A DNA stretch of 64,000 bases from Methylopila henanensis (GTDB taxonomy: Bacteria > Pseudomonadota > Alphaproteobacteria > Rhizobiales > Methylopilaceae): contig NZ_JBHUER010000010.1 in assembly GCF_042681025.1 (NCBI RefSeq), positions 682,001 to 746,000 on the forward strand, in the 5' to 3' direction. The notes below the pieces were generated by a model. That model saw nothing but the letters and a program-made list of their open reading frames with translations. It was not told the DNA's origin and ran no database searches. Shown here piece after piece: positions 8,231-15,378 of this stretch; the stretch's first letter is position 1, and every line of letters starts with the position of its first letter. The translations under genes and the position numbers were made by a program.

Positions 8231-8875
8231 ATGCTGACGTTTTTCCGCCGACTGATGCCGAAGGAGGACCGGTTCTTCGAGCTCTTTGAGCAGCACTCGA
8301 AGATCCTGGTCTCCGGCGCCGCCGCCTTCCAGAAAATGCTTGAAGGCGGCGATGGCGTGCCGGCCCACGCGGCGGAGGTCGTGCGCCAAGAGAACTTGGC
8401 CGACGAAGTCGCGCGCGAGGTCCAGCAGGCGCTGCGCCGCAGTTTCGTTACGCCCTTCGACCGCGCGGACATCGCCGAACTCATCCAGGCGATGGACGAT
8501 TCCATTGACGAGATGAACAAGGTGGTGAAGGCGGTCACCCTCTATGAGCTCAGGACCTTCGATCCGATCATGCAGGAGATCGGCGTGACCATCGTCGAAG
8601 CCGCTCGCCTGACCGCCGAAGCGATACCGCTGCTCTCGTCGCTCGGGCGAGACGCGGACCGGCTCGTCGTGCTGGCCGAGACGATCATCGCCATCGAGAA
8701 CCGCTCCGACGACCTGCACGATCAGGGCGTGAAGGAGCTGTTCCGCACCGTCGGCCAGACCGACCCGATGGCCTACATCATCGGCCGCGAGATCTATGAC
8801 GGGCTCGAGGACGTGGTGGACCGTTTCGAGGACGTCGCGAAGAAGATCAGTGGCGTCGTGGTCGAGAACGTCTGA
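8231..8875 (+). CDS. DUF47 (PhoU-like) phosphate-transport accessory protein
   Basis: This 214-residue, almost wholly helical protein belongs to the DUF47/PhoU-like family found beside PiT permeases, where it is thought to regulate or assist phosphate uptake. Typical segments are TPFDRADIAELIQAMDDSID and IENRSDDLHDQGVKELF, whose acidic residues correspond to the metal-binding signature of PhoU-type helical bundles. It starts with ATG after GGAGG and ends two bases before the GTG of the PiT gene, so the two are surely one operon. The partner is inferred from family and adjacency. Confidence 0.9.
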   Translation: MLTFFRRLMPKEDRFFELFEQHSKILVSGAAAFQKMLEGGDGVPAHAAEVVRQENLADEVAREVQQALRRSFVTPFDRADIAELIQAMDDSIDEMNKVVKAVTLYELRTFDPIMQEIGVTIVEAARLTAEAIPLLSSLGRDADRLVVLAETIIAIENRSDDLHDQGVKELFRTVGQTDPMAYIIGREIYDGLEDVVDRFEDVAKKISGVVVENV

Positions 8876-8877
8876 CC

Positions 8878-9885
8878 GTGGGCGACGCGGCTCTCTCGCT
8901 TCCGTTGCTGATCGCCCTCATCGGGGTGGCGCTGGCGTTCGACTTCCTGAACGGTCTGCACGACGCCGCGAACTCGATCGCGACCATCGTGTCGACGCGC
9001 GTCCTGCGTCCGCGCTACGCCGTGCTGTGGGCGGCGTTCTTCAACTTCATCGCCTTCCTGTTCTTCGGCCTGCATGTCGCCGAGACGATCGGGCGCGGCA
9101 TCATCGACGCCGACATCGTCACCCCCGGCGTGGTGTTCGCCGCCCTCATCGGCGCGATCGTCTGGAATCTGCTGACCTGGCGGCTCGGCATCCCCTCCTC
9201 GTCGAGCCATGCGCTGATCGGCGGACTCGTGGGCGCCGGCCTCGCCAAGATCGGGTTGTCGTCGATCGTGTGGGCGGGCCTCCTGAAGACTGCGGCCGCC
9301 ATCGTGCTGTCGCCGGCGGTCGGCTTCGTCCTCGCGCTTCTGCTCGTGCTCGCGGTGACCTGGGCGTTCCTGCGCCAGACGCCTTTCATGGTCGACCGCA
9401 CCTTCCGCATCGGCCAGTTCGTTTCGGCCTCGCTCTACTCGCTCGGCCACGGCGGCAACGACGCGCAGAAGACCATGGGGATCATCGCGGTGCTGCTCTA
9501 TTCGTCCGGCTACGGCTCGGGCGAGTTTCACGTGCCGCTCTGGGTCGTGCTGTCCTGCCAGGCCGCGATGGCCCTCGGCACGCTCTCGGGCGGCTGGCGG
9601 ATCGTGCACACGATGGGTTCGCGCATCACGCGGCTCAAGCCGATGCAGGGCTTCTGCGCGGAGACGGGCGGCGCGCTGACGTTGTTCGGCGCGACATGGC
9701 TTGGCGTTCCAGTCTCGACCACGCACACGATCACGGGCGCGATCGTCGGCGTCGGAGCGGCGCGGAGGACCTCCGCCGTCCGCTGGGGCGTCGCGAGCAA
9801 CATCGTGGTCGCCTGGGTGCTGACGATGCCGGCTGCGGCCACGATCTCCGCCTGCAGCTACTGGTGCGTCTCGCTGTTCGAATGA
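8878..9885 (+). CDS. pit: PiT-family inorganic phosphate permease
   Basis: Inner-membrane low-affinity phosphate (metal-phosphate) carrier of 335 residues. It has the two PiT repeats: FLNGLHDAANSIATIVSTR and GIPSSSSHALIGGLVGAGL in the first half, and LGHGGNDAQKTMGII with GVPVSTTHTITGAIVGVG in the second. The start is GTG at 8878, two bases after the stop of the DUF47 gene. The inverted repeat at 9966-10002 lies 80 bases downstream and may terminate it. Confidence 0.93.
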   Translation: MGDAALSLPLLIALIGVALAFDFLNGLHDAANSIATIVSTRVLRPRYAVLWAAFFNFIAFLFFGLHVAETIGRGIIDADIVTPGVVFAALIGAIVWNLLTWRLGIPSSSSHALIGGLVGAGLAKIGLSSIVWAGLLKTAAAIVLSPAVGFVLALLLVLAVTWAFLRQTPFMVDRTFRIGQFVSASLYSLGHGGNDAQKTMGIIAVLLYSSGYGSGEFHVPLWVVLSCQAAMALGTLSGGWRIVHTMGSRITRLKPMQGFCAETGGALTLFGATWLGVPVSTTHTITGAIVGVGAARRTSAVRWGVASNIVVAWVLTMPAAATISACSYWCVSLFE

Positions 9886-9965
9886 CCGGCTTATCGCGCA
9901 CCGTCCGTCCTGCGCGGCCACGCGGGAGAGGACGACACTTATCCCGCCGCGCCACGACAGCGCGA

Positions 9966-10002
9966 TCCCGACCTGATCCAGCGAGCCACCGGATCAGGTC
10001 GG
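9966..10002. terminator. Perfect 13-bp inverted repeat between convergent genes
   Basis: CCCGACCTGATCC (9966-9978) pairs exactly with GGATCAGGTCGGG (9990-10002) around an 11-base loop. It lies between the ends of the pit gene (plus) and the SDR gene (minus), as expected for a bidirectional terminator, but has no T tract on either side. The long exact stem also fits a REP-like intergenic repeat. Confidence 0.6.
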
Positions 10003-10015
10003 GGCGTCCGACGCC

Positions 10016-10777
10016 TCACTTTCCTCCGGTCACGTCCAGGAACGCGCCCGTGACGAAGGACGCCTCTTCGCCCGCGAGCCACAGGATCGCTCGCGCGACC
10101 TCTTCGGGCTGGCCGCCACGTCCCATCGGGATCGTGTCCTTCACTCGGTCGACCCGGCCCGGCTCACCGCCGCTCGCGTGCATGTCCGTGTAGATGTGCC
10201 CGGGGCGGACGCAGCAGACTCGGATTCCCTCGCGCGCGACCTCCTTGGCGAAACCGGTCGTGAAGGTCTCGAGCGCGCCCTTCGAGGCGGCGTAGTCGAC
10301 ATATTCTCCGGGGCTGCCGAGCCGCGCCGCCGCGGAGGACACATTGATCACGACCCCGCCCCGGCCGCCATGGCGATGCGACATCCGCCTCGCGGCCTGC
10401 TGGGCGCACAGGATCGGGCCGATCGCGTTCACGGCGAAGATGCGCTGCATGCGTTCGAAGCCGAGATCCTCCAGCCGGGACTGGCGAGCGAGCATCGCGG
10501 CGTTGTTCACCAGCACGTCGAGCCGACCGAAGGTCTGGTCGGTGGCCGCGAAAAGGTCCGCGACCTGGGCCGGGTCGGCGCTGTCCGCGCGCATCGCCAG
10601 CGCCCGGCGACCGGCGGTCTCGACGTCCGCCGCCACCGTGCGAGCGGCGGCCTCGTCGGCGACGAAGCTGATCGCCACGTCGTAGCCTCGCGCGGCGGCG
10701 AGACGGGCGGTCGCGGCGCCGACGCCGCGGCCTCCGCCCGTGATCAGAATGACAGGCGCCTGGGCGGCGGTCTCCAT
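10016..10777 (-). CDS. SDR-family NAD(P)-dependent oxidoreductase
   Basis: A classical short-chain dehydrogenase/reductase of 253 residues, cytoplasmic, substrate unknown. The cofactor motif TGGGRGVGAATA is near residues 14-25, NNAAML marks strand 4, the catalytic serine is in VINVSSAAARLG and the catalytic Tyr/Lys pair in VDYAASKGA. The C-terminus AFLDVTGGK is typical of the glucose-dehydrogenase/FabG-like group. It lies 30 bases behind the MFS gene on the same strand, so the two are probably cotranscribed; it may act on a compound handled by that transporter. Confidence 0.9.
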   Translation of the reverse strand: METAAQAPVILITGGGRGVGAATARLAAARGYDVAISFVADEAAARTVAADVETAGRRALAMRADSADPAQVADLFAATDQTFGRLDVLVNNAAMLARQSRLEDLGFERMQRIFAVNAIGPILCAQQAARRMSHRHGGRGGVVINVSSAAARLGSPGEYVDYAASKGALETFTTGFAKEVAREGIRVCCVRPGHIYTDMHASGGEPGRVDRVKDTIPMGRGGQPEEVARAILWLAGEEASFVTGAFLDVTGGK

Positions 10778-10807
10778 GTTCGAACCTCCGGATCGAGAAG
10801 CGGCGCG

Positions 10808-11968
10808 TCAACGCGCCGTCAGGCGTGGGGCCAGCAGAATGGCGAGCGGCAGGGTGGCCAGCGCTGTCGCCGCGGCGCTCGTCATGCCCCATGACCAGCC
10901 GCCGACGTCGCCGAGCGCGCCATAGAGCACCGGGGCGGCCGCCCCCGCGCCGATGACGAAGGTGTAGAAGACCGCGAAGGCGTGCTCGACCCGACCGGTC
11001 GGCGCGAGCTCCGGCACGGTTCCGTAGAGAACGGACGACGTCCCGTTGAGCGCTACTCCGACGAATGGAAGAAGCGCGAAAGCGAGGCCCAGAGGGGCCG
11101 CCATCGCCATGACGATAAGGCAGACCGTGGCCCCCTCGGTCAGCAGCGTCGCGCGCAGCACGCCGACCCGCTGGCCGAGCCATCCGCAGGCGAACTTTCC
11201 GAGCGCGCCGCCGATGAACACGACCGCGAACGCCGTACCGATCGCCGGCAGGCCCGCGCCCTTCGCCTGCAGCATGAAGGGCAGGAAGGTGAGGAAGCCC
11301 ATCCGGGCGGCCGTATCGAGCCCGCCGATGGCGCACAGCAACCGGAAGCCCCCGCGGCCTTCGCCGGACGGCGCGGCCCCCTCAACCTTCGGCGCGGAGA
11401 TCTTCGGCATGATCACGACGGTCGCCGCAATCACGAGCCCAAGCGCCGCGACGAGCCAAAGCGCATGACGCCAGGGCATTGCGACGACCAGCAGCGAGGT
11501 GAGCGCCGGGAGCGCGGCCTTCCCGAGATCGCCCGTGAAGTTGTAGGTCCCGATCGGCCCTCGCGCCGCAGATCCGTAAGCCCGGGAGACCGCGGCCGAC
11601 GCCACGGGATGCTGGACGCTCGATCCGGCGCCCGACAAGGCGAGGCTCGCGCAGAGCCCCAGCGCGCCGCCGGACAGGCCGGCCAGCAGATAGCCGATCG
11701 CGGCCAGGACCGTGCCCGCCGCGAGGATCACGCGCCCATCGATCCGTTCGGCGAGACGGCCGGCCGGCACCTGCAGAGCGGCCATCGCCCCGGCGTAGAG
11801 ACCACGCAGCACCGCGAGCAGGCTGTAGCTGAGACCGAACTCGGCCTGCCAGATCGGCAGCAGCACATAGATCAGGTCGGTGTAGCCGTCGTGCAGGGCG
11901 TGCAGCAGGCCGGAGACGGCGAGCGTGCGGTTCGCGCGACGTCGATCGGGGGCGTCCAGAACGGTCAT
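10808..11968 (-). CDS. Major facilitator superfamily transporter
   Basis: Inner-membrane carrier of 386 residues with about 12 hydrophobic segments and MFS-like basic turns (GRLAERIDGR, CGWLGQRVGV). The N-terminus has HALHDGYTDLIYVLLPIWQ, reminiscent of the fosmidomycin-resistance (Fsr) subgroup, which suggests drug or organic-anion export, but the resemblance is limited. ATG at 11966-11968 (MTVLDAPDRRRAN) is chosen because upstream in-frame sequence is low-quality and runs into the divergent lysR gene. Likely controlled by that LysR regulator. Confidence 0.85.
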   Translation of the reverse strand: MTVLDAPDRRRANRTLAVSGLLHALHDGYTDLIYVLLPIWQAEFGLSYSLLAVLRGLYAGAMAALQVPAGRLAERIDGRVILAAGTVLAAIGYLLAGLSGGALGLCASLALSGAGSSVQHPVASAAVSRAYGSAARGPIGTYNFTGDLGKAALPALTSLLVVAMPWRHALWLVAALGLVIAATVVIMPKISAPKVEGAAPSGEGRGGFRLLCAIGGLDTAARMGFLTFLPFMLQAKGAGLPAIGTAFAVVFIGGALGKFACGWLGQRVGVLRATLLTEGATVCLIVMAMAAPLGLAFALLPFVGVALNGTSSVLYGTVPELAPTGRVEHAFAVFYTFVIGAGAAAPVLYGALGDVGGWSWGMTSAAATALATLPLAILLAPRLTAR

Positions 11969-12080
11969 CGGGATGCGTGCGCAGGAGGCTAGCGTGAGAA
12001 GGTGACTCACACGTTGCCCGCTGGAAGACCTCGCGACAAACGAGTTATCCTGACGTTTCATGTGAGGAAAACTGACGCAG
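11969..12080. promoter_or_regulatory. Divergent promoter region between MFS and lysR genes
   Basis: The 112-base spacer contains GTGAG-N7-CTCAC at 11994-12010, an inverted repeat whose size and T-N11-A-like form suit a LysR-type binding site. No strong -35/-10 pair is obvious. Assignment rests on position between the divergent genes. Confidence 0.3.
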
Positions 12081-12983
12081 ATGAGCCGCCGCCTTCCGCC
12101 GCTGAACGCGCTGCGCGTCTTCGAGACAGCGGGGCGGCGGCAGAGTTTCACCGAGGCCGCGCAGGAGCTCGGCCTCACCCATGGGGCCGTCAGCCGGCAA
12201 GTGCGCCTGCTCGAGGACTGGCTGGGACACGCGCTGTTCGCGAGGAGCCATCGGCGCGTCACGCTCACCGAGCGCGGAGCCGCCTACCTCGGCGAGATCG
12301 GCCCGGCATTGGACCGGATCGCCGCCGCGACCGCCCGGCAGATCGAGCAGCGCTCGTCGCGGCTGCTGCGGGTCAACGCGCTCGCGACCTTCACGCTGCG
12401 CTGGCTGATCCCCCGACTGTCCGCGTTCCAGATGGCGCATCCCCATCTCGAGGTGCGCCTGACCACGTCGAACGCCCGGATTCCCGATCTGAAGGACCCC
12501 TATGACGTCGCGATCCGGGGTGGCCCGGACCTGGTTCCGGGCCACGTCGCCCAGGCGTTCCTGTCCGAGACACGGATTCCGGTCTGCAGCCCGGCGCTGA
12601 TCGATCGCCAGCCTCTTTCATGTCCGCAGGATCTCGCCCGACACACGCTTCTGCATTCCGCGACGCTGCCGGGCGTCTGGGCGCAATGGCTGGTGGCGGC
12701 GCGGGTCCCGGATCTTGAGCCGGCTCGCTCCATCACGCTCGAGCACTTCTACCTGACGCTCCAGGCGGCGCTCGACGGCGTCGGGGTCGCCATGGGACCG
12801 ACCGCGCTTGTCGCCGACGATGTCGCCGCGGGACGGCTCGTCGTCCCCTTTGACCAGCCCGCGCTGCCGGCGCGCAGCTATTACGCCTACGTGCCGGAGA
12901 GCTTTGCGGACGATCCCGCGGTCCGATCGTTCTGCGGATGGCTCCGTCGGACCGCTCAAGGCTCCAGAACCGCGCAGGCCTGA
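12081..12983 (+). CDS. LysR-family transcriptional regulator (GcvA-like)
   Basis: A 300-residue regulator with the LysR winged helix-turn-helix at residues 6-65 (PPLNALRVFETAGRRQSFTE, then AAQELGLTHGAVSRQVRLLE). It is followed by a periplasmic-binding-protein-like effector domain. The opening PLNALRVFE and the phrase YDVAIRGGPD are typical of the GcvA subgroup. It is transcribed away from the MFS-SDR pair and by the usual LysR logic regulates that pair and itself. Effector unknown. Confidence 0.92.
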   Translation: MSRRLPPLNALRVFETAGRRQSFTEAAQELGLTHGAVSRQVRLLEDWLGHALFARSHRRVTLTERGAAYLGEIGPALDRIAAATARQIEQRSSRLLRVNALATFTLRWLIPRLSAFQMAHPHLEVRLTTSNARIPDLKDPYDVAIRGGPDLVPGHVAQAFLSETRIPVCSPALIDRQPLSCPQDLARHTLLHSATLPGVWAQWLVAARVPDLEPARSITLEHFYLTLQAALDGVGVAMGPTALVADDVAAGRLVVPFDQPALPARSYYAYVPESFADDPAVRSFCGWLRRTAQGSRTAQA

Positions 12984-13206
12984 ACGTCCGTTTTGGCTGG
13001 AGTCTGGATGGCCGCTTTGGCGCACTGCGACGCTACGCGAGCCACCAGGGTCAAGCGTTGGCGGGGCTTGTTTTTGGTCGGGGCGGGCCTTCGCAAAGTC
13101 AGCTTTGACTTGCGGCAGGCGCCCATCAGCCTGTCGGACGCGCGCGTCGCTTCCCGCGCTAAACGACGACGCGCCGCTCGATAAATATCTATCGGGCGCG
13201 CCGGGA

Positions 13207-14163
13207 TCAGCTGTGAATTATGATGAGCGGGCCAAGGCGCGTCACGCCGATACCGAGAGACTGTTTCAGAAATTCCAGCGTGGCGTCCGTGTCGGCGATG
13301 GCGATCGTGCCGCTCACCCGCCGCTGCGCCAAGCCGCCGCCGGAAAGGACGATCCGACCGGAAAAGTGGCGCCCCATCTCCTCGATCACATAGGCCAGCG
13401 GCGCGTCGTCCACGACGAGCCGCCCTCGCCGCCACGCCAGCGCGAGATCTCCGTCCGTGGCCCGGCTGCGGACCGTTCGCGTCTCACGGTCGATCACCGC
13501 CTGCTGGTTCTGCCCGATCCGGGCCGGGCCGGCCGCGCCGTCTTGGAGCTCGACCTGAACTGCGTTGTGCGTGACCGTCACGTCTGTCTCGGTCGCGCCC
13601 AGACGCACGTCGAAAGCCGTGCCGAGGGCCGTCACGCGGACCTGCCCGGCCTCCACGGTGAAGGGACGTGCGGGATCGGGCGCGACGTCAAAGAACGCCT
13701 GCCCCCGCAGAAGCCGCACGATCCGGCGGCCGCTATCGTAATCTTCAGCAATGGCGGACGAGGCGTTGAGCTGCACGATCGTGCCGTCGGAAAGCGTCAG
13801 CGTCGGCGTCGTTCCGGTTCCGGCGATCGCATCCGCGCGAAGCCGCATCGGTCCGTCCAACATCACGAAGAGAGAGCCGGAGAGGAACAGCGCGAGAGCG
13901 GCGGCCACGATCGGCTTGATCCGCGGACGGGGATCGGTCCCGAACTCCCGCAGCGCCGGATCCGACCCGATCGCCATGGGCGCGTCCGCCATGAGACGCT
14001 CCGCGAGCTCATAGACGCGCCGCCCGTCCGGGTTCGCCTCGAGCCAGCGCATGAAATCGGCGTCGTCCGCTCCGGCGCGTCCGCCCTCGCGATGTTTCAG
14101 CGCCCAGCCGGAGGCTTCATCATACAGTTTTCGCTGCGAGCGCGTCGCGCGAGTGTCCCCCAT
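13207..14163 (-). CDS. FecR-family anti-sigma/sigma regulator
   Basis: A 318-residue single-pass inner-membrane protein. The cytoplasmic N-terminal part (FMRWLEANPDGRRVYELAER, residues 37-56) is the FecR sigma-binding region, one transmembrane helix lies at about residues 83-102, and the periplasmic part holds the FecR domain (TLSDGTIVQLNASSAI, LLRGQAFFDV, VTALGTAFDVR). It should hold the adjacent sigma factor until the TonB receptor signals substrate binding through its STN domain. Here it is the last gene after the receptor and sigma gene, unlike the common order sigma-fecR-receptor. Confidence 0.9.
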   Translation of the reverse strand: MGDTRATRSQRKLYDEASGWALKHREGGRAGADDADFMRWLEANPDGRRVYELAERLMADAPMAIGSDPALREFGTDPRPRIKPIVAAALALFLSGSLFVMLDGPMRLRADAIAGTGTTPTLTLSDGTIVQLNASSAIAEDYDSGRRIVRLLRGQAFFDVAPDPARPFTVEAGQVRVTALGTAFDVRLGATETDVTVTHNAVQVELQDGAAGPARIGQNQQAVIDRETRTVRSRATDGDLALAWRRGRLVVDDAPLAYVIEEMGRHFSGRIVLSGGGLAQRRVSGTIAIADTDATLEFLKQSLGIGVTRLGPLIIIHS

Positions 14164-14262
14164 GGGGTCCGCCTCTCGTCCTTCCTCTCATCTTGAAGAC
14201 GAGCGAACGGCCGTCCCCGGGACGTACGCGGAGCGCAAGCGCGACCATCAGACGGCTGAAAA

Positions 14263-14835
14263 TCAGCGGCTCCACGACCAGACGGCCAGCTCGATCTCTA
14301 CCGCCACCAGCCGCTCCAGACAATGCGACAGCGCCTGCCGCAGGTGACGGTCGACCATGTTGCGGGTGATGTTAAGTCGGGTCGCGATGTCATCCGCCGT
14401 CAGTCCGTGGAAACGGTGGAGGATGAACACCGCGCGCCGGCGCGCCGGCAGTTCGGCTATGGCGCCCCGCAGGATCGCGATGCGCGCCTCGACCTCCAGC
14501 ATGCGCTCCGGCGATGCGTCTTCGGCGACAAGCGAGGCCTCATGCTCGCCCCCCGAGAACAGCGCCGCCTCGAAACGGTCGCGGCGGAAGCGGTCGATGC
14601 CCAGATTGGCCGCCGCGCGGCAGAGGTAGGCTTTGAGGGAGCGCTTGTCGCGCAGCACGCCCGGCTGGGCCGCGAGCTTGAGATAGAGGTCGTGCACGAT
14701 GTCGAAGGCGTTGACGCCGCTTCGACGCGCCGCCGCCGCGACGATCTCATGGTAGTAATCTTCGATCGCCCGGTTGAGAAGCTCGGCGCCGTCGAGGTCG
14801 CTCACGCGGGGCGCTGAGCCCGTCAGTGTTGGCAT
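14263..14835 (-). CDS. FecI-type ECF sigma factor
   Basis: A 190-residue extracytoplasmic-function sigma factor. Region 2 is seen in VHDLYLKLAAQPGVLRDKRS with LKAYLCRAAANLGIDRFRRD; region 4 in LPARRRAVFILHRFHGLTAD and IATRLNITRNMVDRHLRQAL. The latter matches FecI proteins that drive TonB receptor genes. ATG at 14833-14835 (MPTLTGSAP) is preferred; an in-frame start at 14913 would add 26 atypical residues. It lies 99 bases before fecR on the same strand and about 540 bases behind the receptor gene. Confidence 0.88.
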   Translation of the reverse strand: MPTLTGSAPRVSDLDGAELLNRAIEDYYHEIVAAAARRSGVNAFDIVHDLYLKLAAQPGVLRDKRSLKAYLCRAAANLGIDRFRRDRFEAALFSGGEHEASLVAEDASPERMLEVEARIAILRGAIAELPARRRAVFILHRFHGLTADDIATRLNITRNMVDRHLRQALSHCLERLVAVEIELAVWSWSR

Positions 14836-15345
14836 AGCTTCGTCTTCGTCCACGGCGGGTTCGCAGCGAGGGACCGCCGCCCGTCTGCGTCGCGCATACT
14901 GGCGCTCAAGCAAAACACGCGCAAGAACAATGACTTAGAACGAGTCTAGACAGACGCCCGGAACAAAGAAACAAGGCTTGAGACGAACGGGCGATCGTTT
15001 GATCCCACTCGGCTTTTCGACGGCGGGCCGTTTGGCGATCGCACGCGACCCAAGCGCCAAACACCGCGCGAGTGACCACGCTGCAACACGCGATCGAGCC
15101 CGTCGGCGCCCAGACGAAGAATCCGCTCCCCGTTGGGCGCTCCGGTCTTCAGCGGTCGGCCAGCACTTCGCCGGCCGCACTGTGGGGAGCATCTTCCAGA
15201 TGCGGGTTGGCGAACGTCTCCGCCGTCAGCCTGTCGCCCTGCGACGGATCGTACCCGCTCACCACCACGAGCAGCACGTCGCCCTGAAGACCATCGGCGC
15301 CGCTGTGATCTTCGGGGACGTCCTTCTGCGCCGATCGAACAGTCG
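14836..15345. other. Non-coding stretch between sigma gene and TonB receptor gene
   Basis: About 500 bases without a supported gene. A minus-strand frame ending at 15149-15151 reads a protein-like stretch (VVVSGYDPSQGDRLTAETF) but has no good start and no recognised family; it could be a gene remnant. The promoter of the sigma/fecR pair should lie in 14836-14960. Confidence 0.35.
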
Positions 15346-15369
15346 AGGCGGAGCCGTGCGGCTCCGCCT
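15346..15369 (-). terminator. Hairpin behind the TonB receptor gene
   Basis: AGGCGGAGCC (15346-15355) and GGCTCCGCCT (15360-15369) form a perfect 10-bp stem with a 4-base loop. It lies 10 bases past the receptor stop on the minus strand. No T tract follows, so termination efficiency is uncertain. Confidence 0.6.
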
Positions 15370-15378
15370 TCTTCGACG

